DNA of 64,000 nt from an uncultured Bacteroidales bacterium (GCA_947165255.1 CAMUZR010000006.1:78995-142994), one strand, 5' to 3'; positions 33,143 through 43,334 are shown, counted from the stretch's first letter. The notes: a model not told the origin generated them from the letters alone. Numbers and translations: made by a program.

Positions 33143-33225
33143 CGGCGGAGTGGCCGAAAGGGCTGAAAAATAGTTAAAAAGAGCCCCCTTGGCAAAAAAA
33201 TACTCTTCATGTTGGAAAAAAAGTG

Positions 33226-33233
33226 TATCTTTG
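33226..33233 (+). promoter_or_regulatory. -7 box of the guaB operon promoter
   Basis: TATCTTTG followed by CACAATT, 41 bases before the guaB start codon. Confidence 0.65.
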
Positions 33234-33274
33234 CACAATTTTTCAAACGGATAAATAAAATATAATTTATAACT

Positions 33275-34747
33275 ATGTACACAGATACCACTAAATTCAT
33301 TGGCGAAGGCCTTACCTATGACGACGTGCTGCTAGTGCCGTCTTATTCCGAGATTCTTCCCCGCGAAGTAACTGTTGCTACGCGCTTCTCGCGCAATATC
33401 AAGCTCAATGTGCCACTTGTTTCGGCTGCCATGGACACTGTGACTGAAGCCGCCATGGCCATCGGCATGGCCCAGGAGGGTGGTATCGGCGTACTGCACA
33501 AAAACATGTCCATCGAGCGCCAGGCCAACGAGGTGCGCAAGGTGAAACGCGCCGAGAACGGCATGATTACCGACCCCGTCACCCTGACCAAGGAGGCCAA
33601 GGTGAAGGACGCCCAGCGCCTGATGCACGAGTACGGCATCGGCGGCATTCCCATTGTGGACGAGGACAAGATGCTCATTGGCATGGTGACCAACCGCGAC
33701 CTGCGTTTCGAGCGCAACATGGAGCGCCCCTTGTCCGAAATCATGGTCACCAAGCTTATCACTACCCGCGTGGGCACCACTTTTGCCGAGGCGACGGAAA
33801 TACTTCAACGCCACAAGATTGAGAAACTGCCCGTCGTGGACGAGCAGGGACGCTTTATGGGCCTGATTACCTACCGCGACATCATGAAGACCAAAGAACG
33901 CCCCTTGGCCTGCAAGGACAAGAACGGCCGCCTGTGTGTGGCCGCCGGAGTGGGCATCACTGACGACATGATGGACCGCGTGGACGCCCTGGTGAAGGCC
34001 GGCGCCGACGCCATCGTCATCGACACCGCCCACGGCCACAGCATCCGCGTGGTGGAGGCCCTGAAAACGGTGAAGACCAAATACCCCGACCTGGACGTGG
34101 TGGTGGGCAACATTGCCACCGGAGAGGCTGCCCTGATGTTGGCCGAGGCTGGCGCCGACGCCATTAAGGTGGGCATCGGACCCGGAAGTATCTGCTCGAC
34201 CCGTATCGTGGCCGGCATCGGTGTGCCGCAGCTGACGGCAGTGTGCGAGTGCGTGGGTGCGCTGAAGCAGAAGGGCTACGACGTGCCCGTCATAGCCGAC
34301 GGCGGCATCCGCTACAGCGGCGACATAGTGAAGGCTTTGGCCGCCGGCGCTTGCACGGTGATGATTGGTTCGCTGATTGCCGGCGTGGACGAGGCTCCGG
34401 GCGAGACCATCATTTTCGAGGGCCGTAAGTTCAAGTCGTACCGCGGCATGGGCTCGCTGGAGGCCATGCAGAGCGGCTCGAAGGACCGTTATTTCCAGGA
34501 CAAGGAGACCGACGCGAAGAAGCTGGTGCCCGAAGGCGTTGTGGGACGTGTGCCATACAAAGGCACTCTGAGCGAGGTGCTCTACCAGATGGTGGGCGGC
34601 CTGAAGGCCGGTATGGGCTATACCGGTTCGCGCGACATCCCCTCCCTGCAGCAGGCCAAGTTTATCCGCATCACGGCTGCCGGCGTCACCGAGAGCCATC
34701 CTCACGACATTGCCATTACGCGCGAGGCTCCGAACTACTCTAGATAA
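33275..34747 (+). CDS. guaB: GuaB: inosine-5'-monophosphate dehydrogenase
   Basis: GuaB oxidises IMP to XMP with NAD+, the committed step to GMP, in the cytosol. The 490 residues are full length. The barrel opens with [17 protein letters not shown]; two CBS domains are inserted at about 95-205 ([36 protein letters not shown]). The catalytic Cys307 lies in GPGSICSTR, and [17 protein letters not shown] and the mobile-flap [10 protein letters not shown] follow. Upstream is a clear promoter; downstream, with 28 bases between, starts a run of protein-folding genes. Confidence 0.97.
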   Translation: MYTDTTKFIGEGLTYDDVLLVPSYSEILPREVTVATRFSRNIKLNVPLVSAAMDTVTEAAMAIGMAQEGGIGVLHKNMSIERQANEVRKVKRAENGMITDPVTLTKEAKVKDAQRLMHEYGIGGIPIVDEDKMLIGMVTNRDLRFERNMERPLSEIMVTKLITTRVGTTFAEATEILQRHKIEKLPVVDEQGRFMGLITYRDIMKTKERPLACKDKNGRLCVAAGVGITDDMMDRVDALVKAGADAIVIDTAHGHSIRVVEALKTVKTKYPDLDVVVGNIATGEAALMLAEAGADAIKVGIGPGSICSTRIVAGIGVPQLTAVCECVGALKQKGYDVPVIADGGIRYSGDIVKALAAGACTVMIGSLIAGVDEAPGETIIFEGRKFKSYRGMGSLEAMQSGSKDRYFQDKETDAKKLVPEGVVGRVPYKGTLSEVLYQMVGGLKAGMGYTGSRDIPSLQQAKFIRITAAGVTESHPHDIAITREAPNYSR

Positions 34748-34775
34748 TAATCAAGAAACATAAGTACCCATCCTG

Positions 34776-36863
34776 ATGAAAAAAATTTTTGTCACTTTCT
34801 TTCTTACGGCAATGGCGCTGGGCGTGATGGCGCAATCTGCCGACCCAGTGGTTTTCGAAATTAACGGAAAGAAATACCACCAGTCACAATTTCTGAAAGA
34901 TTATTTGCGCTCGATAGGCAAGGAGTCGGCCGACCCAAGTGCCACCGCCGCCGAGAAGCACAAGGCACTGATGGACTATGCCCAGCTGTATGTCAATTAC
35001 CAGACCAAGCTGGCCGACGCCTACGCCTTGGGAATCGACACCAATCGGTACCTGAACGAGGAGCTGAATATGTATAGGAAAGATCTGGCCGCTCCCTACT
35101 TGATTGACTCGGCCACGCTGCAGGATTTGCTTCATGAGGCCTACGACCGCAATCATTACGTATTGCATGGAGCCCACATCTTGGTTCCCTGCGCCGAGAA
35201 TGCCCTTCCCGCCGACACGCTGAAGGCCTACGCCCATGCCATGGAGCTTTACAACCAGGCACTGACGGCAGAGGATTTCTACACTGTGGCACAGCAGGAA
35301 ATGCGCGAGCAGCGGCTGCACGACCGCGACCCGCTGATTCGTGAGAAGGCCGACCAGTTGGACCCCATGGAGGGCGACCTGGGCTGTTTCACGGCATTCG
35401 ATATGATCTATGCTTTCGAATCGGCCGCATACGGCATGGTTCCGGGCGAGATTCACAAGCCGGTAAGAACCCGCTACGGCTACCATATCATTAAGCTTTT
35501 TGGCCGTTATAAGTACTACGGCAAGGCCCAGTTGGCCCATATTTGGATTTCGGAGAAGACCCCTAATGCCAAGGGTAGGATTTTTTCGGCTTACCAGCAG
35601 TTGCAGGAGGGTACCGATTTTGGCGTGGTGGCCAAGAACTATAGCGACGACCGCACCACCTCGGGCAACGGCGGCATCATGCCCGAACTGGCACCCAACC
35701 AGCTGCCATACGACTATGTCGACCAGGTGTCGCGCGGGCTGAAGGTGGGCGAGTATTCCCAGCCTTTCGAAAGCCGCTTCGGCTGGCACATTATCAAGCT
35801 GCTCAAGCAAGAGACTATGCCCGATTTTGAAAGTATGGTCCCGTACTACAGATCCCGCATGACCCGGGGCGAACGCGCCACCAAGCCGCAGCATATCTTT
35901 GTTGAGCAGTGCAAGAGCAGATATGGTTTTGTCGACTACACCACTACCAAGGTTTCTAAGAAAAAGAAGGCTCCTTATGCAGCCAGTCTGGACGCCGTCC
36001 GTTCCTTGCTGACCGACTCTATCTTCTCGGCTATTTTCCACTACGACAGCAACCAGATTACCGATATGCGTCCGCTGTTCAAGATTGGCGAGAAGGAGTT
36101 CGACTCGCGCGACTTTGCCCGTTATATCTATAAGAATAAGAAGGTCCGCCGCATTTGCGACCTGGATATTCTCACGGCTGAGCTCTATCAGAATTTTATC
36201 GATGCGAAGGTGTTGGAATATGCCGACAGCCGTTTGGAGATTGACAATCCCGAATTTGGCGAGCTGATTGAGGAGTACCGCCACGGACTGATGATCTTTA
36301 CCTATAATGACCAGATGGTTTGGTCCAAGGCGCTGAAAGATTCCGTAGGTTTTCAGAATTTCTACACTATGGCCAGCCCCACGCACCGTTTTGACAATCC
36401 CGACGATGCTGTCTACTTCTGGAACGAGCGCGCAATGGTGAACACTATAACCGTTTCGGACAGCACCCTGCTGCCCAAGAGCAAGGCCATGAAGGTGATT
36501 GCCAAAGGGCAGAAGAAGGGCTGGGACAGACAGAAAATGGCCGACGAGATGGCAGCCAAGGTGAAGAAAAAGAGTGAATTCCAGGTTTCGAGTTCGATGC
36601 AGATTCTTGAAAAAGGCAACCAAGAGGTGTTGAGCGAGAAGGAGTGGAAGCTGGGCACGTATGTCCACAATATGGACTCCGGCAGTTATCAGATTTTGAT
36701 GGTGGAGCGAATGATGGAACCCGAATTGAAGTCGTGCGACGAGGCCCGCGGTTTCTATCTCAACGACTACCAGAACTATCTGGAAGACCAGAACAATGCG
36801 CTGCTTCGCAAGAAGTATAAAGTGAAGGTCTATCAGGACGTCCTCGACAGAATTACATTTTAA
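34776..36863 (+). CDS. Periplasmic parvulin-type peptidylprolyl isomerase, large form
   Basis: The 695 residues start with a signal peptide ending GVMAQ. Two parvulin modules are visible: about 130-235 (HGAHILVPC ... DLGCFTAFDM ... TRYGYHIIKLFGR) and about 245-350 (QLAHIWISEKT ... GGIMPELAPNQ ... SRFGWHIIKLLK). Each ends in the YGYHIIKL-type strand that marks the fold. The remaining C-terminal half is helical and resembles the SurA/PpiD-type chaperone arm. It should help fold exported proteins by proline isomerisation. Next comes a second, SurA-like isomerase 51 bases on, so the two are probably used together. Confidence 0.9.
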   Translation: MKKIFVTFFLTAMALGVMAQSADPVVFEINGKKYHQSQFLKDYLRSIGKESADPSATAAEKHKALMDYAQLYVNYQTKLADAYALGIDTNRYLNEELNMYRKDLAAPYLIDSATLQDLLHEAYDRNHYVLHGAHILVPCAENALPADTLKAYAHAMELYNQALTAEDFYTVAQQEMREQRLHDRDPLIREKADQLDPMEGDLGCFTAFDMIYAFESAAYGMVPGEIHKPVRTRYGYHIIKLFGRYKYYGKAQLAHIWISEKTPNAKGRIFSAYQQLQEGTDFGVVAKNYSDDRTTSGNGGIMPELAPNQLPYDYVDQVSRGLKVGEYSQPFESRFGWHIIKLLKQETMPDFESMVPYYRSRMTRGERATKPQHIFVEQCKSRYGFVDYTTTKVSKKKKAPYAASLDAVRSLLTDSIFSAIFHYDSNQITDMRPLFKIGEKEFDSRDFARYIYKNKKVRRICDLDILTAELYQNFIDAKVLEYADSRLEIDNPEFGELIEEYRHGLMIFTYNDQMVWSKALKDSVGFQNFYTMASPTHRFDNPDDAVYFWNERAMVNTITVSDSTLLPKSKAMKVIAKGQKKGWDRQKMADEMAAKVKKKSEFQVSSSMQILEKGNQEVLSEKEWKLGTYVHNMDSGSYQILMVERMMEPELKSCDEARGFYLNDYQNYLEDQNNALLRKKYKVKVYQDVLDRITF

Positions 36864-36914
36864 GTTGTTTTCAATTGAAGGTAATCGCTTAGTTTAAGAC
36901 TAATAATTGGATAT

Positions 36915-38261
36915 ATGAAGAGAATCATAGTGTTGATGCTGGCAGCGCTGCCACTGATGCTTTCGGCTCAGACGCAGCCGCGTCAAGTGGTCGACGGAAT
37001 AGTGGCGGTGGTTGGACAGACTATCATCAAGAATTCGGATATAGAGCAGGCCTACGCCCAGGTGCGCCTCCGTCAGGGGTTGGACAATGCCTATGCCGAG
37101 CGTTGCCAACTGCTGGAGAGTATGCTCATTAGTAAGTTGCTGGTGCACAAAGGTATTGTCGACAGCGTTGAGGTGAGCGACGACCAGGTGGAGGAGCAGG
37201 TGCAGTACTATTTGAAGGCTGCCGTTCGTCAGGCGGGTGGCAAAGACAAGCTGCGCGAGGTGTACCAGTACAGCTATGACGAGTTGCACGACCAATACTT
37301 CGATTTGCTTCGCGACCGTATTCTCAGCCAGAGGGTTGAGCACCAGCTCACCGAGAGCGTGAAGGTTACGCCTGCGGAAGTGACCGAGTTCTTTTCTAAA
37401 ATCAGCCAGGACAGCCTCCCGACCATTCCTACCCAATATGAGGTGTCGGAGATTGTGATTGAACCCACTATAGGTGAGGACGAGCGCGACCGCGTAAGGG
37501 GCGAGCTGGCCGAGCTGCGCGAGAGAATTCTGAAGGGCGAGAAGTTCAGTATGCTGGCCAAACTCTATTCGCAAGACCCGGGGTCTGCCTCTAAGGGCGG
37601 CGAGTTGGGGTTCTTTGGACGTGGCGACATGGTGAAAGAATTTGAGGCTGCAGCCTTTGCTCTGAAACCGGGCGAGGTCTCGCCTATTGTGGAGACTCAG
37701 TATGGGTTCCATATTCTTCAGTTGATTGAGCGTCGCGGCAATACTATTAATGTGCGCCATATCCTCTTGCAGCCGAAAACGTCCTCTGAGGATTTGCTCA
37801 GGGCGCGCATCACTTTGGACAGCCTGGCTCAGGAGATTCGTTTGGGCCACATCACATTTGAAGATGCCGCTCAGAAATTTAGCAATGGTGCCAGTAAGGC
37901 CCAGGGCGGTGCCGTCACCAATCCTACCACCGGAGGCAACCGGTTCGACAAGGAAGTCTTTTCGCAGATTTATCCTGGCATTGGAATAGTGGCCATGGAG
38001 GAAGGTGAGATTTCCAACGCCACCTCTTTTACTACGACGGAGAATAAGAGTGCCTACTGCCTCGTAAAGCTCAATAAGAAGATATTGGAACATAAGGCTA
38101 ATCTGACCGACGACTACGACAGAATTTACAATGCCTGCCTGCAGAATGCGCAGACACAGAAGATTGTGGAGTGGGCCAACAGAATGGTGCGTACCACCTA
38201 CATCCGTATTTCCGACGAGTATAAGGATTGTCCGAATTTCAAGGTCAATTGGCCTAGATAG
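36915..38261 (+). CDS. SurA-like peptidylprolyl isomerase
   Basis: This 448-residue periplasmic chaperone has a signal peptide (ending LMLSAQ) and the SurA layout. An N-terminal helical domain has VDGIVAVVGQTIIKNSDIEQAY. Next comes a parvulin module (about 175-275) with YEVSEIVIEP, DPGSASKGGELGFFGRGDMV and ETQYGFHILQL, then a second module (about 280-390) with INVRHILLQPK. Its job would be to escort outer-membrane proteins through the periplasm, which fits a cell with a type IX secretion system. I use the description rather than the symbol because Bacteroidota often carry several SurA-like proteins. Confidence 0.9.
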   Translation: MKRIIVLMLAALPLMLSAQTQPRQVVDGIVAVVGQTIIKNSDIEQAYAQVRLRQGLDNAYAERCQLLESMLISKLLVHKGIVDSVEVSDDQVEEQVQYYLKAAVRQAGGKDKLREVYQYSYDELHDQYFDLLRDRILSQRVEHQLTESVKVTPAEVTEFFSKISQDSLPTIPTQYEVSEIVIEPTIGEDERDRVRGELAELRERILKGEKFSMLAKLYSQDPGSASKGGELGFFGRGDMVKEFEAAAFALKPGEVSPIVETQYGFHILQLIERRGNTINVRHILLQPKTSSEDLLRARITLDSLAQEIRLGHITFEDAAQKFSNGASKAQGGAVTNPTTGGNRFDKEVFSQIYPGIGIVAMEEGEISNATSFTTTENKSAYCLVKLNKKILEHKANLTDDYDRIYNACLQNAQTQKIVEWANRMVRTTYIRISDEYKDCPNFKVNWPR

Positions 38262-38285
38262 TTAGTAAGTTTAAAGTAGAAAGTT

Positions 38286-39248
38286 ATGTCCGATTCCGAG
38301 CTCTTAGACTCTTTTGTTAAGCAGTACAGAATGCTGAAGGGCGAGATTGGCAAGGTGATTGTCGGTCAGGAGAAAGCCGTTGACAGTTTGTTGCTCTCTA
38401 TTTTTACAGGCGGACACTGTCTGCTGGTGGGTGTGCCGGGACTGGCCAAGACCCTGATGGTGAATACCCTATCCCGCGCACTGGGTCTTTCGTTCAGCCG
38501 CATTCAGTTCACCCCTGACCTGATGCCAAGCGACATCACGGGTTCTGAGATATTAGACGAGAATCGTCATTTCCAGTTCATAAAAGGTCCTGTTTTTGCC
38601 AATATAGTGCTGGCCGATGAGATAAACCGTACCCCTCCTAAGACCCAGGCCGCCCTGCTGGAGGCTATGCAGGAGAAGTCGGTTACCGTTTCGGGGAAAA
38701 GCTACGCCCTGCCTGCCCCATTTTTTGTCCTGGCCACCCAGAACCCGATTGAGCAGGAAGGCACCTATCCTTTGCCCGAGGCTCAGCTCGACCGTTTTAT
38801 GCTTAATATCCGGATGGATTATCCCTCTTTTCAGGAAGAGGTGGATATTGTCAAAGGTACGACGGTGGACAGCCGTCAGCAGATTGATGTTGTTCTTTCG
38901 GCAGAGCAGATTTTGGACTATCAGGGGGTAATCAGACGCATGCCTGTGCCCGACAATGTCTGCCAGTATGCTGTGAAATTATCTTCCTCCACCCGCCCCA
39001 ACGGCAATGGGTCGCAGCTGGCTACGAAATATCTCTCGTGGGGCGCCGGCCCCCGTGCTTCTCAATATCTTGTGATGGGGGCTAAGACTCATGCCGCCAT
39101 GCAGGGAAAATATTCCCCCGATATTGAGGATGTTCAGGCTGTGGCCGAGGAGGTGCTTCGTCATCGAATCGTGCGCAACTATTATGCCGAGGCCGAGGGC
39201 GTCACGACAGAGCAGATCGTTTCCCAATTGGTAGCCATTTCTAATTAG
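38286..39248 (+). CDS. MoxR-family AAA+ ATPase
   Basis: The 320 residues show the MoxR pattern: GQEKAVDSLLLSIFTGGHCLLVGVPGLAKT (here split around Walker A, GVPGLAKT), FTPDLMPSDITGSE, Walker B in IVLADEINRTPPKTQAAL, and LATQNPIEQEGTYPLPEAQLDRF as sensor and arginine-finger region. MoxR ATPases act as chaperones that insert cofactors or activate partner complexes, commonly with VWA-domain proteins and a DUF58 protein. No such partner gene follows here. It sits 24 bases behind surA and 44 bases before an unknown exported protein. Confidence 0.94.
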   Translation: MSDSELLDSFVKQYRMLKGEIGKVIVGQEKAVDSLLLSIFTGGHCLLVGVPGLAKTLMVNTLSRALGLSFSRIQFTPDLMPSDITGSEILDENRHFQFIKGPVFANIVLADEINRTPPKTQAALLEAMQEKSVTVSGKSYALPAPFFVLATQNPIEQEGTYPLPEAQLDRFMLNIRMDYPSFQEEVDIVKGTTVDSRQQIDVVLSAEQILDYQGVIRRMPVPDNVCQYAVKLSSSTRPNGNGSQLATKYLSWGAGPRASQYLVMGAKTHAAMQGKYSPDIEDVQAVAEEVLRHRIVRNYYAEAEGVTTEQIVSQLVAISN

Positions 39249-39292
39249 CCCCATTTGTCTTTTACTATCAGTCTTTTTAGTCCTAAAAGTCT

Positions 39293-40567
39293 ATGAAAAA
39301 GTCCCTTATTTTTATTGCCGCAGTGTTGGCCTGTGCCATGTCGGTGGCTCAGACTTCGGGTTTGCATATTCCTTCCGAAAAACCTATCAGACCCAAGGAT
39401 TTACCCAAGGCTTGGACTAATCCCGAGGTCTTTTGTTTGCAGCTTTTTTTTGACGAGGGCGACAGCGCTTACCGAGAGGCTGACTTGGACCTGCTTGACT
39501 CGGCCTATATGACTGCATTCGACCGCGAGAGCCCGCGGCTGTATACCATGTCTATTGAGGCGTATGGCGACGCTCATAATTATGAATTAATGCGCGCGCG
39601 CGTGGAGTCGGTCTATCGGTACTTTACCATGCGGGGACACGAGGTGATGCCTGTGCGTTATGCTTTCAACCCTATTCACTGTAGCTGCCACGGCGACACG
39701 GTGGAGTTGGTGCGTTTTGAAGTACCTACCGATAAGCAGATTTACGATTGCGCAGAACTGCCCGACAGCCGTAAAATTCTGCCTCCGGGGATTCGATTGG
39801 AGAACTCTGTGCTCGTTACCTTCCGCGACAATCCGATTGAATGTCTGGGTGGCAACAGCGGATGCTTTCTCCCAGCGCAGGACAGCAATATTCGTGCTTA
39901 CTATACCCAGGTGATTTTGAAAAAGGGCTCGATCTATTCCGTCCGTAATACCAAGGACGAATGCCCACCCCCGGTAGAGTTAAGCATTGAGGAGCATTTG
40001 GACTATCAGCAGATGGTCGACCGCTATTTCCTTGTCCCTCACCGCCGCCAGATTATTCTGCCGGTGGGGTATATTGTACTTCATTCGAGTTTCAACCGTC
40101 AACCCGATGAGTGCCAGTTTCTTTCAGATTCTATCTTTGTGCGCTTTCCCGTCACTGAGGAGCAGGTGGAGTCGGGATTGCGTGTCTTTGGCAAGAAATA
40201 TTCGGCCAAGGGGCCTGAGTATAAGTCCCTTCCGACTAAAAAAATTAAGGGTGGTCCAGTGCTGATGATTCAAGGGGCGATAAACCCTACTATGTTCGAT
40301 ACTATTTTCTTGGCCAAACGAATAAAGGAGGATGAGATTTCAAAGTATCTTTATACTGCCGACTCTCCTACCGAGCAAGGCGCTGTTACCATTTTTGTAA
40401 AAGGGGAAGAGAGGTATTATAAGCCTTTCCGTATCAATAATAAGGGTGAATATGACTTTAAGAAGCCCTTTCGTGCCATGCTGCGTATTGTCGAGGCCGA
40501 GGAAGAGGAGCTCAACGAGGGTGGAATCAATTCCTTCCAAAATGATGGCGATGAAGAGTTAGAATAA
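39293..40567 (+). CDS. Exported protein, unknown (possible degenerate OmpA-like segment)
   Basis: The 424 residues start with a signal peptide ending SVAQ. No complete domain is recognised. Around residues 85-120 the sequence SIEAYGDAHNYELMRARVE with VYRYFTMRGHE resembles the core of OmpA-type peptidoglycan-binding domains (a GYTD-like turn, then a helix with VYDYL), but the key residues differ. The middle has paired Cys (HCSCHGD, NECLGG-like CLGGNSGC). The end is acidic (EAEEEELNEGG, DGDEELE). It lies between a MoxR ATPase and panB in one run, so it could be a MoxR client; that is conjecture. Confidence 0.6.
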   Translation: MKKSLIFIAAVLACAMSVAQTSGLHIPSEKPIRPKDLPKAWTNPEVFCLQLFFDEGDSAYREADLDLLDSAYMTAFDRESPRLYTMSIEAYGDAHNYELMRARVESVYRYFTMRGHEVMPVRYAFNPIHCSCHGDTVELVRFEVPTDKQIYDCAELPDSRKILPPGIRLENSVLVTFRDNPIECLGGNSGCFLPAQDSNIRAYYTQVILKKGSIYSVRNTKDECPPPVELSIEEHLDYQQMVDRYFLVPHRRQIILPVGYIVLHSSFNRQPDECQFLSDSIFVRFPVTEEQVESGLRVFGKKYSAKGPEYKSLPTKKIKGGPVLMIQGAINPTMFDTIFLAKRIKEDEISKYLYTADSPTEQGAVTIFVKGEERYYKPFRINNKGEYDFKKPFRAMLRIVEAEEEELNEGGINSFQNDGDEELE

Positions 40568-40594
40568 AATTCAAAATAATAAAAAAGGCTTATT

Positions 40595-41413
40595 ATGGCT
40601 TATTTGCAGACTGATGTGACGAAAGTCACTACCCATGTGCTCCAGCGCATGAAACAAAACGGCGAGAAAATTGCCATGCTTACCGCATACGATTACTCTA
40701 TGGCAAAACTTCTGGATGCCACCAAGATAGATGTGATTCTCGTGGGCGATTCCGCCGCCAATGTGATGGAAGGACACGACACCACCCTCCCCATCACGCT
40801 TGACGAGATGATTGTATATGCCTCCTCTGTCAAACGTGCTGTCAAACGTGCACTTCTGGTGGTCGACATGCCTTTTGGCACATACCAAGGCAATTCCAAA
40901 CAGGCTCTGGCCTCGGCTATTCGTATTATGAAAGAGACCGGTGCCGATGCTATTAAGCTTGAAGGTGGCGAGGAGGTTTTAGAGTCTGTCACCCGTATCC
41001 TTACCGCTGGCATTCCTGTTATGGGTCATCTTGGGCTCACTCCACAGAGTATTAATAAGTTTGGCACCTATGCCGTCCGGGCCACGCAGGAAGATGAGGC
41101 CAACCTGCTCATTCACAATGCACATGTGCTTGAGGAGGCCGGCTGTTTCGCTCTGGTTCTTGAAAAAATCCCCGCCAAATTAGCGACACAGGTCACGAAC
41201 GAAATCAAAATCCCCACGATAGGCATCGGCGCTGGCTCGGGTACCGACGGACAGGTATTGGTCCTTCAGGATATGTTGGGAATCACTCAGCAGTTCAAAC
41301 CCCGCTATCTGCGCACCTACGGTAGCTTTGGCGCTGACATTAGTAATGCTATCCGTCAGTATATTAGTGACGTCAAGAGCCAGGATTTTCCTAACGATAA
41401 GGAGCAATATTAA
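40595..41413 (+). CDS. panB: PanB: 3-methyl-2-oxobutanoate hydroxymethyltransferase
   Basis: PanB transfers a one-carbon unit from methylene-tetrahydrofolate to ketoisovalerate, giving ketopantoate for pantothenate and CoA synthesis. The 272 residues show [38 protein letters not shown] with metal-site residues, [13 protein letters not shown] (about 125), [14 protein letters not shown], and [24 protein letters not shown] in pieces, so the family is certain. It ends the plus-strand run that began with guaB, after a gap of 27 bases. Confidence 0.97.
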   Translation: MAYLQTDVTKVTTHVLQRMKQNGEKIAMLTAYDYSMAKLLDATKIDVILVGDSAANVMEGHDTTLPITLDEMIVYASSVKRAVKRALLVVDMPFGTYQGNSKQALASAIRIMKETGADAIKLEGGEEVLESVTRILTAGIPVMGHLGLTPQSINKFGTYAVRATQEDEANLLIHNAHVLEEAGCFALVLEKIPAKLATQVTNEIKIPTIGIGAGSGTDGQVLVLQDMLGITQQFKPRYLRTYGSFGADISNAIRQYISDVKSQDFPNDKEQY

Positions 41414-41738
41414 TTATACTTCTTTTCGGTCAACTTGACAATGCACAAAGTGCAAAAGTGGCTTCTTCTGAATTCATAACCTTCACCTTGAGCGATAGCC
41501 ATACCCTCACTTTTTCGGGAAGGATAACCGATAGCAACGGTGATAATGTTGAGATCACACAAGATTTAGTTGTTATTATTGGCGATGTTGTCAGTATAGT
41601 AGAACATACAAGAAAAGTAGTCCACGATGAAGGCACTACAGTCAATCAGTAGTTCTGTCCTGCTGCAATCTACGTAATATGGAAAAGCCCACACCCGATA
41701 TGGGCGTAGGCTTTCCTATTATGTTGCGAGGGGAATGA
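41414..41738. other. Intergenic region with an unresolved short frame
   Basis: A frame from about 41413 to 41652 stays open and would encode SSEFITFTLSDSHTLTFSG followed by ITDSNGDNVEITQDL. It has no ribosome-binding site, no usable ATG and no match I know, so it may be a gene stump. A hairpin follows at 41681-41716. Confidence 0.35.
41681..41716. terminator. Hairpin between convergent panB run and DUF1846 gene
   Basis: GGAAAAGCC (41681-41689) pairs with GGCTTTCC (41709-41716) with one bulge, and a CCC/GGG inner stem. T tracts are weak. Confidence 0.45.
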
Positions 41739-43202
41739 CTATTTTTTAGGTGTGGGGTCGGAAGTGTAGCCGATACCTAGTTTCTTGAATATTTTCTGGT
41801 CTACCTCACTGAGCATGACTGTGGAGTGCACTTGGCAACCCTGAAGGAGCGGAAGTGTGTCAAGTGCTTTCCGGCAGATTTCATTGTGTAGGCTTAGCAT
41901 GGAAAGAGCCACCAGCACTTCGTCGGTATGCAGTCGGGGATTGTGACCGTGCAGTAGGGTGGTCTTGGTGTGCTGGATGGGTTCAATGTATTCTTGGGCA
42001 ATAAGTTTCACACCGTGGTCGATACCTGCAAGGTGTTTTATGGCATTAAGTAGTAGTGCGGCAGAGGAGCCCAGCAGGGTGGAGGAGTGCCCGGTGATGA
42101 GGGTGCCGTCAGCCAGTTCGATGGCAGCGGCAGCGGCGTTTTCTTTCAGCGCACGTTCTCTGGCGGCCACCGTTGTACGCCGGTCGTCGGTCGTGATTTT
42201 CATCTGCTTCATCAGAAGGGCATTCTTCTCCACTTCTGATTCCGATATTTTGCCTTCGGCATATTTGCAGAGGGCGGAGTAATATCGGCGGATGATTTCG
42301 TCCTTGGAGGCACGGCAGCAGACTTCGTCGTCGCTGATGCAGAATCCTGCCATATTAACCCCCATATCGGTTGGGGATTTATAGGGATTCTCGCCATAGA
42401 TGCCCTCGAAAATGGCGTTGAGGACGGGAAATATCTCAATGTCTCGGTTGTAGTTGACAGCGGTTTTGCCATAGGCTTCCAGATGGAATGGGTCTATCAT
42501 GTTCACATCGTTAAGGTCGGCGGTGGCGGCCTCGTAGGCGACGTTGACAGGATGTTTCAGCGGAATGCTCCAGATGGGGAAGGTCTCAAATTTTGCGTAT
42601 CCGGCCTTTATGCCGCGCTTGTTTTCCTGGTAAAGCTGGCTTAGGCACACGGCCATCTTGCCGCTTCCGGGTCCCGGGGCGGTTACCACGACCAGGGGGC
42701 GGGTGGTTTTGATGTACTCGTTCTTTCCAAATCCATCGGTGGAGCAGATCAGGTCGACATTCGTGGGGTAGCCTTCAATTAAGTAGTGATAGTAGCAACT
42801 GATGCCGAGACGTTCAAGTCGCTCTCTGAAAGCTTGTGCACTGGGCTGACCATTGTACTGAGTAATGCATACGGCACTAACCAACAGCCCTCGATTGCGA
42901 AACTCGTCGCGCAGCCGCAGCACGTCGTCGTCGTAGGTGATGCCAATGTCGGCACGGACCTTGTTCTTTTCAATATCTTTAGCACTAATGGCGAAGACTA
43001 TCTCGGCATCGTCGCGCAATTGCATAAGCATTTTAAGCTTACTGTCGGGTTCAAAACCGGGCAACACGCGGCTGGCATGGAAGTCGTCAAAAAGTTTTCC
43101 GCCAAATTCTAGGTAAAGCTTGTTTCCGAACTGAGAGATGCGCTCTTTAATGTGTTCGGACTGAATTCTGAGATACTTCTCGTTGTCAAAACCGTTTTTC
43201 AT
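41739..43202 (-). CDS. DUF1846 family protein
   Basis: I start at MKNGFDNEKYLRIQSEHIKE (43202), where homology to the family begins and which clears the promoter boxes. The 487 residues are close to the usual near-500 length. Recognisable stretches are QFGNKLYLEFGGKLFDDFHASRVLPGF, VFAISAKDIEKNK, VVTAPGPGSGKMA and the end with KKLGIGYTSDP (quoted in short parts). The GPGSGK loop looks like a nucleotide-binding P-loop. The family is conserved in anaerobic bacteria, structures are known, and its function is not established. It is a single gene on the minus strand. Confidence 0.92.
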   Translation of the reverse strand: MKNGFDNEKYLRIQSEHIKERISQFGNKLYLEFGGKLFDDFHASRVLPGFEPDSKLKMLMQLRDDAEIVFAISAKDIEKNKVRADIGITYDDDVLRLRDEFRNRGLLVSAVCITQYNGQPSAQAFRERLERLGISCYYHYLIEGYPTNVDLICSTDGFGKNEYIKTTRPLVVVTAPGPGSGKMAVCLSQLYQENKRGIKAGYAKFETFPIWSIPLKHPVNVAYEAATADLNDVNMIDPFHLEAYGKTAVNYNRDIEIFPVLNAIFEGIYGENPYKSPTDMGVNMAGFCISDDEVCCRASKDEIIRRYYSALCKYAEGKISESEVEKNALLMKQMKITTDDRRTTVAARERALKENAAAAAIELADGTLITGHSSTLLGSSAALLLNAIKHLAGIDHGVKLIAQEYIEPIQHTKTTLLHGHNPRLHTDEVLVALSMLSLHNEICRKALDTLPLLQGCQVHSTVMLSEVDQKIFKKLGIGYTSDPTPKK

Positions 43203-43222
43203 AATTCCGTCTTTTCGATAAA

Positions 43223-43245
43223 CAAAAATACGGATTGCAAAATTA
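43223..43245 (-). promoter_or_regulatory. Two overlapping -7 boxes before the DUF1846 gene
   Basis: The minus strand has TAATTTTG (43245-43238) and TATTTTTG (43230-43223). Either would give a short leader of 15-35 bases. Confidence 0.5.
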
Positions 43246-43334
43246 CACATTTCTCCCGATATGGCAGTTTTTTTTTATTCTTTTTTATCAACAATAAGTC
43301 CCCCATATCGGTAATTCTCTGGTTTGTAGAAAGA

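Larger units (their letters stand above)
32837..33274. other. Divergent intergenic region between the TlpA-like gene and guaB
   Basis: Contains promoters for both genes and a GC-rich, palindrome-filled patch at about 32930-33160. No coding frame is convincing. Confidence 0.6.

Noticed and set aside
33332..34705. 457-codon minus-strand frame opposite guaB
   Set aside because: Shadow of guaB, rich in His, Ala and Gly and without motifs.
34884..36668. 594-codon minus-strand frame opposite the large parvulin gene
   Set aside because: Leu/His/Gln-rich shadow with no signal or domain; the plus strand encodes a clear isomerase.
41458..41652. Small gene after panB
   Set aside because: No ATG, ribosome-binding site or family match; recorded only as an unresolved frame in the intergenic entry.
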